DNA of 64,000 nt, from contig NZ_QXFL01000001.1 of NCBI RefSeq assembly GCF_003584125.1, positions 372,001 to 436,000 on the forward strand, written 5' to 3'. This document shows, piece by piece, positions 20,555-29,064 of this stretch (its first letter is position 1; each line of letters begins with the position of its first letter). A model generated the notes under the pieces. That model saw only the letters and a list, made by a program, of their open reading frames with translations, did no database searches and had not been told where the DNA came from. Position numbers and translations under genes: made by a program. Source of the DNA: Aurantiacibacter zhengii. Its GTDB lineage: Bacteria > Pseudomonadota > Alphaproteobacteria > Sphingomonadales > Sphingomonadaceae.

Positions 20555-20866
20555 ATGAAGACCATTTCCATCAAGACCGGCCTGGCCGCCGCTCTCGCTG
20601 CCAGCGCCGTGCTGGCCGCCCCCGTCAGCGCCGCCGAAGCCGAGTCGGTTGCAGTGCGCTACAGCGATCTCGATCTGTCCACCCAGGCGGGCCAGGCCGC
20701 TCTCGAACGCCGCCTGCACCGTGCTGCGGAGGAAGTCTGCGGCATCGATCGCCGCACATCGGGCGCGGCACTGCCCAGTTCCGAAGCACGCCGCTGCTAT
20801 CGCGAGACCATCTTGAACTTCGACCAGGAAATCGCCCTCCGCGCCGAAGCGCAGCAGCGCGGCTGA
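20555..20866 (+). CDS. UrcA family exported protein
   Basis: This 103-residue exported protein belongs to the UrcA family, which is common in sphingomonads and caulobacters and of unknown function. A signal peptide (residues 1-27, ending APVSAAE) is followed by the family features VAVRYSDLDLSTQAGQAALERRL, two conserved cysteines (VCGID and RRCYRE) and a charged C-terminus. A strong ribosome binding site (GAGGAGGAAG) lies ahead, and a terminator follows, so it is probably a monocistronic, well-expressed gene. Confidence 0.88.
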   Translation: MKTISIKTGLAAALAASAVLAAPVSAAEAESVAVRYSDLDLSTQAGQAALERRLHRAAEEVCGIDRRTSGAALPSSEARRCYRETILNFDQEIALRAEAQQRG

Positions 20867-20976
20867 GACTTCCCGCAAACGGTACCGGGCCGTCTCTCTA
20901 GCGCAGGGTAAGATGCGCGGCGGACACGGCCTGCCGGTGGCGACAGCCAGCCGGCGCAGATAACAGGTATCGGTCT

Positions 20977-21025
20977 GACCCGCCGCTGCGGCTCTTCAGG
21001 GAGGCCGCCCGGCGGGTCTTCTTTT
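20977..21025 (+). terminator. Rho-independent terminator after the UrcA gene
   Basis: Perfect 8-base arms GACCCGCC and GGCGGGTC flank a 26-base loop and are followed by TTCTTTT. The position, 110 bases after the UrcA stop and 60 bases before the oxygenase start, isolates the two transcripts. Confidence 0.7.
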
Positions 21026-21085
21026 GGCCGGATCCGGCGTGCCGGGGCTGGCCTAATCCCGCAGGCATTCCTATAGCCTGCAGGC

Positions 21086-21823
21086 ATGGCAAAGGCCCTT
21101 TTCGAACTCAATCCCGATCTCGACCGCGCCGGACTGGCGCAGCGTTTCGCCGCCGACACCCGCCTGCAGGTGGAGAACATCCTGACGGACGAAACCGCCC
21201 GCGAACTGCGCGAGATCATGGTGTCAGGCACCGAATGGGGCGTCGCCATCCAGGCGGGCGCCGACGCGCAGCCGCGGTCGTGGCGCGGGCGCGACCTGCG
21301 CGATCCGGACACCAGCCGAGAGGTGGTGGAACTGGTCAAGGCGACGGACCGTGCCGCCGCAGCAGGCGACTACGCCTTCCGTTCGCACCGCTATTCTCTC
21401 GTCGAGGGGTTGCAGAAAGGCTGGGCCCCGGGCGGCCCACACGAATTGCTGCTGGAATACCTGAACGCGCCCGATTTCCTCGGCCTGATGCGCGACATCA
21501 CCGGCATGGCGGACCTGGCCAAGGCCGATGGCCACGCCAGCTGCTTTGGCCCCAACCACTTCCTTGGCAGGCACATCGACAGCCACGTGGCCGAGGGATG
21601 GCGCATTGCCTATGTGCTGAACCTGACCATCGATGACTGGCATCCCGACTGGGGCGGCTACCTGGTGTTCTATGATGACGAGGGCAATATCGAGACCGGC
21701 TTCATGCCGCGCTTCAACACGCTGAACCTGTTCAAGGTCCCCCAAGCGCACGCGGTAACCTATGTGCCGCCCTACGCGCCGCGCGGGCGCTATGCCATCA
21801 GCGGATGGCTGCGCGACCGGTGA
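21086..21823 (+). CDS. 2-oxoglutarate/Fe(II)-dependent oxygenase
   Basis: This 245-residue protein is a prolyl-hydroxylase-like 2OG-Fe(II) dioxygenase. The iron site is visible as H163-x-D165 (GRHIDSH) and a distal H222 (AHAV); R235 in RYAISGW is a plausible 2-oxoglutarate anchor. The region TIDDWHPDWGGYLVFYDDEGN matches the SM-20/P4H fold. The substrate could be a protein side chain or a small molecule. It is the first gene of a three-gene cassette; its stop overlaps the next start (TGATG). Confidence 0.85.
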   Translation: MAKALFELNPDLDRAGLAQRFAADTRLQVENILTDETARELREIMVSGTEWGVAIQAGADAQPRSWRGRDLRDPDTSREVVELVKATDRAAAAGDYAFRSHRYSLVEGLQKGWAPGGPHELLLEYLNAPDFLGLMRDITGMADLAKADGHASCFGPNHFLGRHIDSHVAEGWRIAYVLNLTIDDWHPDWGGYLVFYDDEGNIETGFMPRFNTLNLFKVPQAHAVTYVPPYAPRGRYAISGWLRDR

Positions 21824-23532
21824 TGATCGGCCTTTCCGCGCAGGACTATGCCGCACAGGCCATGGCGGCGGCGCAGCGGGGCGACCGTGTCTCGGCACTC
21901 GCGACCCTCGCGCAGGGCACTGCGGCGCACCCGAAGGACGGGCAGCTATGGCACTATTCCGCCAGCCTGCGTCTGCAATCGGGCGATCCGGCAGGTGCGG
22001 CCGAGCATTTCGGCAAGGCGAGCGCGTTGGTGCCCGCCAATTTCGACTGGGCCATCGACCACGCCATCGCGCTGAGCGCCGCGGGGCGCAACGAGGAAGC
22101 GCTGGACGTGCTCGCGAAGATCGAGCGGCAGGCACGGTCGCACGCGCATTACTGGTCCACGCGCGGCAACGCGGCGCGGGGCGCAGGCAAGATGGCGCTT
22201 TCAGCCGAGTATTACGACAAGGCGCTGGCCATCGAACCTGCACGGCCCAAGGCGCTGCACGGGCGCGCCGCCGTGGCGCTGGAACGCGGCGAGACGGGCG
22301 CAGCGGCGCGGTTCGACCGGGCGCTGGCGGTATTGCAGAGCGATCCGGAAGCATGGCTGGGCAAGGCCCAGGCGCTCGATGCGGAAGGCCGCGTGGAAGA
22401 GGCGCGCGAGCTGGCGCAGATGCTGGTCGACCGTATTCCGCGCTGGCAGGCTGCGCTGAAATTCCTGGCGCAGTTGCGGCTGGCGGCAGCCGAGCCTGAC
22501 TTCGCCTCTCACTACGGCGAGGCGGCGAAAAAAGCACCGGGCGATACGGCCATCTTCACCGAGTGGGCGCACCAGTATTACGGACTGGGCGAACCGGGCA
22601 AGGCATTGGAAGTGATCCGGCAGGCCCGCCGCACGTTTCCCGATGCCGCGCGGCTTGCGCTGGTGGAGGCATTCTACGCCGGGGCCGCGGGGGAGAATGC
22701 AGCGGCAGAGGCGCTGTTCGCGTCGCTTTCCGACGATACCGAGGAACGCTGGGTGCACGAGGGGCGCCATGCCCTGCGCCAGGGCGAGCTTGATCGCGCG
22801 GAAGAAGCGCTGGCAAAGGCGATCGCGCACAATCCGGGCAGCATTTCCGCCTGGGCCGGTCGCGATTTCGTCTGGCGCCTGACCGGGAACGAACGCGCGC
22901 ACTGGCTGCACGGCCAGGAAGGGCTGGTGCGGCTGATGGAGCTGGAGGATGCGGACAAGGTCCTGCCCCCGGCCATCGCCGTCCTGGAGCAAATCCACGA
23001 GAACAGCCCCTTCCCGCTCGGCCAGTCGCTGCGCGGCGGCACGCAGACGCGCGGACGCCTGTTCGACCGGACAGAGCCCGCCATCATCGCCTTGGGCCAG
23101 GCGATAGAGGCGACGCTGGAACGCTATCGCGAGGGACTGCCACCGGCAGACGAGAGCCATCCTCTGCTGCGGCATCGCGATAACCCCTGGGCGATCAAGG
23201 GATCGTGGTCGGTGCGCCTTTCGGGCGGGGGGGACTATCACGCGCCGCATGTCCACCCGCAGGGTATTCTTTCTTCCGCCCTCTATCTTGTCCTGCCGCC
23301 GATGAACGATGCGGACGACACGAAAGCGGGCTGGCTGGAGCTGGACCGCCCGCCCCCCGATCTCGGTCTCGACCTCGACCCGCTTTACACCCTGCGCCCG
23401 CGCGAAGGGCACCTCGCGCTGTTCCCCAGCACGCTTTACCATGGCACCGTTCCCTTCAGCCAAAGCCGCCGGATGACGGTTGCATTCGACGTTCAGCCTG
23501 CGATGAATGGAGGATGGGCAACGGGGATATAA
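21823..23532 (+). CDS. TPR-repeat protein with C-terminal 2OG-Fe(II) oxygenase domain
   Basis: This 569-residue protein joins an N-terminal array of TPR-like repeats (about residues 5-400) to a C-terminal oxygenase domain of the 2OG-Fe(II) type found in family 5. The domain has WSVRLSGGGDYHAPHVHPQG, with H476 and H478, and a distal H540 in STLYHGTVPF; SRRMTVAF supplies a likely 2-oxoglutarate arginine. The TPR part would dock a protein partner or substrate. The ATG overlaps the previous stop by one base; a start 6 codons earlier is possible. It overlaps the methyltransferase start by 19 bases. Confidence 0.83.
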   Translation: MIGLSAQDYAAQAMAAAQRGDRVSALATLAQGTAAHPKDGQLWHYSASLRLQSGDPAGAAEHFGKASALVPANFDWAIDHAIALSAAGRNEEALDVLAKIERQARSHAHYWSTRGNAARGAGKMALSAEYYDKALAIEPARPKALHGRAAVALERGETGAAARFDRALAVLQSDPEAWLGKAQALDAEGRVEEARELAQMLVDRIPRWQAALKFLAQLRLAAAEPDFASHYGEAAKKAPGDTAIFTEWAHQYYGLGEPGKALEVIRQARRTFPDAARLALVEAFYAGAAGENAAAEALFASLSDDTEERWVHEGRHALRQGELDRAEEALAKAIAHNPGSISAWAGRDFVWRLTGNERAHWLHGQEGLVRLMELEDADKVLPPAIAVLEQIHENSPFPLGQSLRGGTQTRGRLFDRTEPAIIALGQAIEATLERYREGLPPADESHPLLRHRDNPWAIKGSWSVRLSGGGDYHAPHVHPQGILSSALYLVLPPMNDADDTKAGWLELDRPPPDLGLDLDPLYTLRPREGHLALFPSTLYHGTVPFSQSRRMTVAFDVQPAMNGGWATGI

Positions 23533-24446
23533 ACCAGGCGTGGGATACGTTCTGGGAACGGGAGCGCCGTAAGGGCACCAAGGCTGCGCGCACCGACGCG
23601 GGGCGCGGCATGCCGGAGAGCTGGAACCGCATCGAACGCCAGCGGGAACGCGTGTGGAAAGACTTCGCGCGAACTTTGCCCAAGGGTGCGCGTATCCTGG
23701 ATCTTGGCACCGGCGACGGGCACGTGATGGCCCATCTCCTTAGGGCGAGACGAGACCTGAAGCTGCTCGGCATAGACCGGGCGGGCGCCCTCCCCGATCC
23801 GCCGCGCGGCGCAAAGGTGCGCGGCGGGGTCATGATGGAAGACCTGCCGCTGCCGGACGGGCGTTTCGCCGCCGTCACCAGCCAGTTCGCCTTCGAATAC
23901 GGGGACCTGCCGAGCGCCGCCGTGGAGGTTGCGCGCGTGCTGAAACCGGGGGGCATGGCCGCGTTGATGACGCACCGGCTGGATGGTCCCATCGTCGCCC
24001 ACAACCGAAAGCGGCGTGCGCAGATCGCGTGGGCCTTGGAGGATCAGCAACTGCTGAAAGCGGCGCGTGGCAGCCTGGGCCTGCGCAGCGCGGGGATCGC
24101 CGCCCTGCCCCGGCAAGTGATCGAGGCACCGGAGAAAGGCGCTGCCCTGCACGGCCCTGCCTCGGCCGCGTGGGAGATCGCCGAAGCTATCCGCCAGACC
24201 CTGCATCACGGGCGGCAGGACAGCCCTGCGAACGTGAAGGCAATCCTGACAGAGATAGAGGCGCAGGCCGAGAACGAACTGGGGCGCATCGCCTCGCTCG
24301 AAGCTGCGGCCACAGCCGCTGGGGATGGCGCGCCGATCATTACGGCCATGGCTGACGCAGGACTGGAACTGGTCGAAGATCGCCAGTTGCTGGACGGCAT
24401 ATCGGCTGCGCCGTTTGCCGACTTCCGGACCTTCCGCAAGGCCTGA
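23514..24446 (+). CDS. SAM-dependent methyltransferase
   Basis: This 310-residue class I methyltransferase has the SAM motif ARILDLGTGDGHVMAHLL near residue 58. A Methyltransf_11-like region follows (MMEDLPLPDGRFAAVTSQFAFEYGD, then EVARVLKPGGMAALMTHR). The C-terminal 130 residues are a helical extension I do not recognise. The start is the ATG after AATGGAGG, inside the oxygenase gene. The context suggests it acts with the two oxygenases, but no substrate can be named. A bidirectional terminator lies 49 bases downstream. Confidence 0.85.
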   Translation: MGNGDINQAWDTFWERERRKGTKAARTDAGRGMPESWNRIERQRERVWKDFARTLPKGARILDLGTGDGHVMAHLLRARRDLKLLGIDRAGALPDPPRGAKVRGGVMMEDLPLPDGRFAAVTSQFAFEYGDLPSAAVEVARVLKPGGMAALMTHRLDGPIVAHNRKRRAQIAWALEDQQLLKAARGSLGLRSAGIAALPRQVIEAPEKGAALHGPASAAWEIAEAIRQTLHHGRQDSPANVKAILTEIEAQAENELGRIASLEAAATAAGDGAPIITAMADAGLELVEDRQLLDGISAAPFADFRTFRKA

Positions 24447-24494
24447 ACCCCGCCGCCGGATAAAGCGCGGGCGTTCTCATCATCACCAGATAAC

Positions 24495-24531
24495 AAAAGG
24501 GCGGGAGGTCCGAAGACCCCCCGCCCCTTTG
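24495..24531. terminator. Bidirectional terminator between methyltransferase and TonB receptor
   Basis: A long, GC-rich near-perfect hairpin with AAAGGGCGGG and CCCGCCCCTTT-type arms closes on a CGAA tetraloop. Runs of A on one side and T on the other give a T tail for both strands. It serves the convergent methyltransferase cassette and the TonB receptor gene. Confidence 0.8.
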
Positions 24532-24558
24532 TCTGGCGAATATTCGCTCGGTGGACGC

Positions 24559-27513
24559 TTAGAAGCGAACCAGGAACGAAGCGAAGAAGTCGCGACCCAG
24601 CACGTCGTAGGTCGACGGATAGGTGTTGGCCTGCTCACCGTTGTTACGGTCACCCAGGAGAAGGGTGTTCGTGTCGTTGGTCACGACGCCGTTGGCATCG
24701 AACACCGGCGAGGTCGGCAGGGTGTCGAACAGGTTGTTCACACCCACGGTCAGCGTCAGCGTCTCGTTGAAATCATACGACAGGGTAAGGTCGATGAGAT
24801 CGTAAGCCGCGATCCGCTCCACGAGGTAGTCGAAGGTCGGATCGTCGTCGTTGACGGCTGCAAGGTGACGCCAGCGGGTCGAGAAGGTCAGCGGACCGTC
24901 GACATAGCTGGTACGGGCCGTCCACTTGAACGCAGCCTGCGGTTCACCGCACTCGAGGCCGAATTCACCGGCGCACTCGATCACATTGCTGGGATCGCTC
25001 TGGTCAGGTGCCAGTGCGTTGGATTCGGTCCAGGTGCCCAGGAACGAGAAGTTCAGGTCCGAACCACCGTTGCCAAGCAGCGAGAAACCGAGATCCATGC
25101 CGTAGCTGATCTGAAGGTCGATACCGCTGGTTTCGAGACGGGCAACGTTCGCGACGCCGAACTGCGGCGGGTTGTCACGAGTGAAGGCACCGTTCGCATC
25201 ACGGGTGTTGACGAAGCCGGCACACCGCGGATCAGTGAAATCCTGAACCTCGGTGAAGCAGAGGTCGATAGCCGTCTGCGGAGGCACGGTGATGATCGCA
25301 TCGTCGATCGTGATGTCGAAATAGTCGGCAGTGATCGTCAGACCCGGAACGAAGGTCGGCTGCAGAACGATACCGAAGGTATAGCTGTCAGACGTTTCTT
25401 CGAACAGGTTCGGGTTACCGCCGAACAGGCCCTGGATCTGCGGATCCGGCTGGATGACCGGGTTCAGACCGTTGCCGCTGCCGGGAACGATACCGATGTT
25501 GCCAAGCGGAACGCCAGCTTCCTGACAGAACGCCAGCAGAGCACCAGTCGGGGTCGGGCCACCAGCCGGTGTACCGTTACCCGCGCAGGGGTCAGCCACG
25601 CCGGGGAAGCCGACAGCCGAACCCTGGAACAGTTCGCCGACGTTCGGTGCACGCACCGCACGCTGGTACTGACCACGGAAGGTGATGTCGGGGATCGGCG
25701 AGAACTCGATACCGCCAGCGTAGGTCCACACGCCGCCTACCGCTTCGAGCGAGTAGTCGGAGTAACGGGCCGCACCGGACAGGTCGAAGCGCATGCCGCT
25801 TTCGGTTTCGAACGGAATGTTGAGCTCGGCGAAGACCTCGTTCACGTTGTAACCGCCTTCGGTCGGTTCACCGGCGTTGAAGCCAGCGACGTCACCCGAA
25901 GCGAGGAACTCGTCAGGGATGAAGCGCGAGTTCACTTCACGGTATTCACCACCGAATGCGAAGCCGACCGGCTCTGCGACACCCAGGGCGAAGTCGCCAA
26001 AGGTACCGGAGATGGCGGCCGAGGCCACCTGCAGGTCGGAGATATCGCCGTTCTGTGCCTGGATGATGAACGAATCGGCCATCTCCGGGGTCAGCGTGTT
26101 CAGGCCGTAGGGGTTGATGAGGATGTCACCAGTGCCCTCGAGGCCGGCACGCAGGCGCGAAAGCGATGCGTTACCCTGCTGGATGTTGGCGTTACGCGTA
26201 CGCGAATACATGTAGTACGCATCGTACTGCAGGTAATCGGTGATGTCGCCGCGCAGGCCGCCCAGAACGCGGAAAGCGTTGCGCTCGTCGAGGTTGGCGC
26301 GGTTGCCACCTTCGAGCAGACGACGGTTGAACTGGACGAGGACGGTATCGTCGTTCGCCTGTGCGCCGGTTTCCGCAGCGTCGAGCTGGGCAAACTGGTC
26401 ACGCGTGGCCTGGTTGATGAAACCGGCGGCCAGCAGGTCTTCGTACGGCAGGGCAACGTTGTTCAGCTGCACCGGCGTCGGAGCCAGTTCGGAGTCCACG
26501 CGGTTGTTGACGTAGGTCACTTCGCCGTAGATCTCGAGCGCCGGGACAACTTCGAAGCTGCCGTAACCGCCAAGCAGGTAACGTTCCTGCGGAAGCTGCA
26601 GGTAGTTCACCGGAGCAAAGTTGTAGAAGTCCGTGGCACCGTCGTAGCGGCGGATATCGCCCGGCGAACCGAAGAAGCCGTTGCCCAGCGTACCGGCAGC
26701 ATTTGCTCCGAACGCCGTACCCGCACGTGCGGCGGTCGGTGCGTTGCCCTGGTAGGCAAGGCGGCTTTCCGGAACGAAGGACGAACCGCCCTGGACCAGC
26801 GGATCGCCGCCGAGGTTGAACTCGGAGAACTCGCGCTCGCCCTGGAAGATCGATTCGCGGTTGTAGTATTCACCGAAAACGGTGACGTTGCCGCGGCCGT
26901 CGGCGAAATCGGAACCAACGGCAGCGTGGACCTGCCAGCGGTCACCATCGCCGCGGTCGGTGATGGCGTACTGACCGCCAAGTTCCACACCGTCGAGTTC
27001 CTTCAGGCGGAAGTTCACGACGCCGGCAAGAGCGTCCGAACCGTACACGGCCGAAGCACCGCCGGTCACGACGTCGACGGATTCCAGCAGGAACTGCGGG
27101 ATCGTGTTGAGGTCGGTAACCTGGTTGGTATCGTAGAACATCCAGCGGCGGCCGTTGACCAGCAGCATGGTGCGGTTCGCGCCAAGGCCACGCAGGTTCA
27201 GCGAGGCGGTGCCGTTACCGGGGTTGTTCGAGAAAGACGTGATACCCGGAACAACCTGCGGCAGCGTGTTGACAACGTTTTCGACGTTGACCGCGCCGCT
27301 CAGCTGGAATTCTTCGCTGTCCACGACGGCAACCGGAGCGGCCGTATCGGTGTCGCGGCGCTGAATGCGCGAGCCGGTAACGATGATCGTGTCCTGCTCG
27401 GCCGCAGCCGACTGCAGGGTCGGGTCTTCCTGGGCGAACGCCGGGGTCGCGAGCAGCGATCCGAAGATCACGGTGCCCGCAAGCAGCGAGGCCTTCTTGT
27501 TAATGGTAGTCAT
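24559..27513 (-). CDS. TonB-dependent receptor
   Basis: This 984-residue outer-membrane receptor would import a large or scarce substrate using TonB energy. A signal peptide covers residues 1-28 (ending TPAFAQE). A TonB-box-like stretch (QDTIIVTGSRIQRRD) is followed by the plug domain with LRGLGANRTMLLVNGRRW and YGSDALAGVVNF. The long barrel ends in the typical SFLVRF with terminal Phe. Some inserts carry paired cysteines (DPCAGNG ... LAFCQEAG; DLCFTEVQ ... DPRCAG). Length and plug sequence resemble the oar-like/sphingomonad receptors for glycans or peptides; ligand unknown. A good RBS (AGGAGCAATCGA) and a dyad upstream suggest strong, regulated expression. Confidence 0.95.
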   Translation of the reverse strand: MTTINKKASLLAGTVIFGSLLATPAFAQEDPTLQSAAAEQDTIIVTGSRIQRRDTDTAAPVAVVDSEEFQLSGAVNVENVVNTLPQVVPGITSFSNNPGNGTASLNLRGLGANRTMLLVNGRRWMFYDTNQVTDLNTIPQFLLESVDVVTGGASAVYGSDALAGVVNFRLKELDGVELGGQYAITDRGDGDRWQVHAAVGSDFADGRGNVTVFGEYYNRESIFQGEREFSEFNLGGDPLVQGGSSFVPESRLAYQGNAPTAARAGTAFGANAAGTLGNGFFGSPGDIRRYDGATDFYNFAPVNYLQLPQERYLLGGYGSFEVVPALEIYGEVTYVNNRVDSELAPTPVQLNNVALPYEDLLAAGFINQATRDQFAQLDAAETGAQANDDTVLVQFNRRLLEGGNRANLDERNAFRVLGGLRGDITDYLQYDAYYMYSRTRNANIQQGNASLSRLRAGLEGTGDILINPYGLNTLTPEMADSFIIQAQNGDISDLQVASAAISGTFGDFALGVAEPVGFAFGGEYREVNSRFIPDEFLASGDVAGFNAGEPTEGGYNVNEVFAELNIPFETESGMRFDLSGAARYSDYSLEAVGGVWTYAGGIEFSPIPDITFRGQYQRAVRAPNVGELFQGSAVGFPGVADPCAGNGTPAGGPTPTGALLAFCQEAGVPLGNIGIVPGSGNGLNPVIQPDPQIQGLFGGNPNLFEETSDSYTFGIVLQPTFVPGLTITADYFDITIDDAIITVPPQTAIDLCFTEVQDFTDPRCAGFVNTRDANGAFTRDNPPQFGVANVARLETSGIDLQISYGMDLGFSLLGNGGSDLNFSFLGTWTESNALAPDQSDPSNVIECAGEFGLECGEPQAAFKWTARTSYVDGPLTFSTRWRHLAAVNDDDPTFDYLVERIAAYDLIDLTLSYDFNETLTLTVGVNNLFDTLPTSPVFDANGVVTNDTNTLLLGDRNNGEQANTYPSTYDVLGRDFFASFLVRF

Positions 27514-27660
27514 TCGATTGCTCCTGGTAAGAGGGAGAATTCAGTGGAAGGCAAACCACCTCGACTGCCCGGATTTGCTGCCGGATCGGTCGCAGTTGTC
27601 CGATTTCTTCCTTCCTGATCTCGCCTCAAACACGATTGCGCCGCGCCATACAATCACCCT

Positions 27661-27694
27661 GTGAACAGGTTTCACACGATAGCTTTTCGTGTGA
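27661..27694. promoter_or_regulatory. Operator-like inverted repeats upstream of the TonB receptor
   Basis: Within the 338-base gap 27514-27851 there is a perfect 7-base dyad TCACACG-N9-CGTGTGA at 27672-27694. It overlaps a second, GTGAA-N5-TTCAC, at 27661-27675. They lie about 150 bases upstream of the receptor start. A substrate-responsive regulator site is the simplest reading, inferred only. I see nothing else in the gap beyond ribosome binding sites for the receptor and the Flp pilin. Confidence 0.5.
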
Positions 27695-27851
27695 CATTTA
27701 TGAGACAATTCTGGGCACCGGCGGCTGAACGGTATTAACCCGCAGGTAACGACGTTCGGCAACCCCGTTCCGCAGGCCCGCGCTAACCCCGCATGCCCAT
27801 CCTGCAGGCGTGGCAGTGGGGACCGCCGCGTTACGTATCGGAGACTGAACC

Positions 27852-28025
27852 ATGACCTTGCCCAAGGCCCTTTGCACGGACGAGACCGGCGCGACCGGGA
27901 TCGAATACGGCCTTATCATCTCGCTGATCGCGATGGCCCTTGTCGGCGCGTTCCAGGAACTGCGTGCCGAGGTGTTCGCCATGTACGGCCACATCGAGGA
28001 ACAGTACGCCGCCGCGCAGGACTAG
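27852..28025 (+). CDS. Flp/Fap-type class IVb pilin, orphan
   Basis: This 57-residue protein has the Flp pilin pattern: a short charged leader (MTLPKALCTDETG), then the processing-site glutamate in ATGIEYGLI, then the hydrophobic helix ISLIAMALVGAF, then a polar tail. Flp pilins are cut by a TadV-type prepilin peptidase and assembled by the Tad system into adhesive fibres. No tad, cpa or prepilin peptidase gene is nearby. The RBS GGAGACTGAACC is good. Confidence 0.82.
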   Translation: MTLPKALCTDETGATGIEYGLIISLIAMALVGAFQELRAEVFAMYGHIEEQYAAAQD

Positions 28026-28085
28026 CTCGCACTGGACTGACCCGGGGCTTTCCTACAGCCGCGCGAGCCCCGCACAGGCGCGCGC

Positions 28086-28901
28086 ATGGCCAACAAGACG
28101 ACCCTGCCCGCCTTCACCCCCGTCCCGCGCAAGATGGACCGTTCCAACGGCTGGAAGCCCGAAGTCCAGCGCGCCTTCATAGAGGCGCTGGCCGAAACCG
28201 GCAGCGTCGCCGCCGCCGCGCGCCGCGTGAACCGCGCGCCCGAAGGCGCCTACCTGCTGCGCCGCCACCCGCAGGCGCAGGAGTTCCGCAAGGCGTGGGA
28301 GGCCGCGCTGGATATCGGCATGCAGCGGATCGAGGACGTGGCGATGGAGCGCGCGCTGAACGGCGTGGAAGTGCCCGTCTATTCCTATGGCAAGCTGGTG
28401 GGCACCCGCACGGTCTATAATGACAGGCTGCTGATGTTCATGCTGAGGAACCGCGCCCCCAGGCGCTTTGCCGCCGATGGCGCGAAGGGCATGAACGCGC
28501 TCGACAAGCACCGCCTGGCGCAGATGAAGAAGGAATGGCGCAAGGAATGGGAGCGCGAACGCCTCGCCACCGGCAAGCGCGAGAAGGCCGAGGTGCTCGC
28601 CTCCCTCAACGCGAAGATCGACGCGATGCGCACCCGCAAGGACACGCTGCTGAGCCCCGAAACCCGCCGCCTGAAGGAAGCCTACGAGGAAGCCGCCCGC
28701 CGCGACGCGGACCAGCCGTTCTGGTGGGACAACACCCCCGCCCCCGCTCCCGATGGCGTGGACGAGGACGAAGCCGAATGGACCGCCCGCGCCACGCCCT
28801 CCCCCGAAATGCAGGCCTGGCTGGACCGCCCCGCGCGGGATGAACCAGACGACGGCTGGGAGATCATCGACCCGGAGGAGCACGCCGATGGCGGAGCGTG
28901 A
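28086..28901 (+). CDS. Hypothetical protein with terminase-small-subunit-like N-terminus
   Basis: This 271-residue cytoplasmic protein has a helix-turn-helix-like N-terminus (WKPEVQRAFIEALAETGSVAAAARRVN) resembling the DNA-binding part of phage terminase small subunits. A basic/acidic helical middle (residues 140-205) follows, and then an acidic C-terminus (DEPDDGWEIIDPEEH). I recall similar proteins as common in sphingomonad genomes with no phage neighbours. No assigned function. It overlaps a small frame at 28888 by 14 bases and lies just ahead of the AT-rich island. Confidence 0.72.
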   Translation: MANKTTLPAFTPVPRKMDRSNGWKPEVQRAFIEALAETGSVAAAARRVNRAPEGAYLLRRHPQAQEFRKAWEAALDIGMQRIEDVAMERALNGVEVPVYSYGKLVGTRTVYNDRLLMFMLRNRAPRRFAADGAKGMNALDKHRLAQMKKEWRKEWERERLATGKREKAEVLASLNAKIDAMRTRKDTLLSPETRRLKEAYEEAARRDADQPFWWDNTPAPAPDGVDEDEAEWTARATPSPEMQAWLDRPARDEPDDGWEIIDPEEHADGGA

Positions 28902-29034
28902 GCGGCCCGGTCAGATCCGGGTGCACCGAGGGTTCTTGAAGGCGCAAGGGCGGTGGGACTTGTGGCCGGAGGGGGTAAGAGCACCCCCGAGCGAGGCTGC
29001 CATAAGTCGTGCAAAAGAGATTAAGAATCCTTGA
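28888..29034 (+). CDS. Possible small protein, 48 residues
   Basis: An ATG 7 bases after a perfect GGAGGAG site opens a 48-codon frame that overlaps the previous stop by 14 bases. The product is basic with two Trp (RWDLWPEG) and a Lys-rich end (KEIKNP). The last third coincides with the shift from GC-rich to AT-rich DNA, so it may be a gene truncated by insertion of the island. I do not recognise a family. Confidence 0.4.
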   Translation: MAERERPGQIRVHRGFLKAQGRWDLWPEGVRAPPSEAAISRAKEIKNP

Positions 29035-29064
29035 TGCTCGTCCCAATTCATACGAAACAAAATC

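Noticed and set aside
24325-27618. A frame of more than 1,000 codons open on the strand opposite the TonB receptor
   Set aside because: It is a shadow of strong codon bias in the receptor gene; its product is of low complexity with no known motif, and the sense protein is unmistakable.
28086-28901. Phage remnant, from the terminase-like N-terminus
   Set aside because: No other phage gene is nearby, the composition is native, and similar proteins are common in sphingomonads as I recall.
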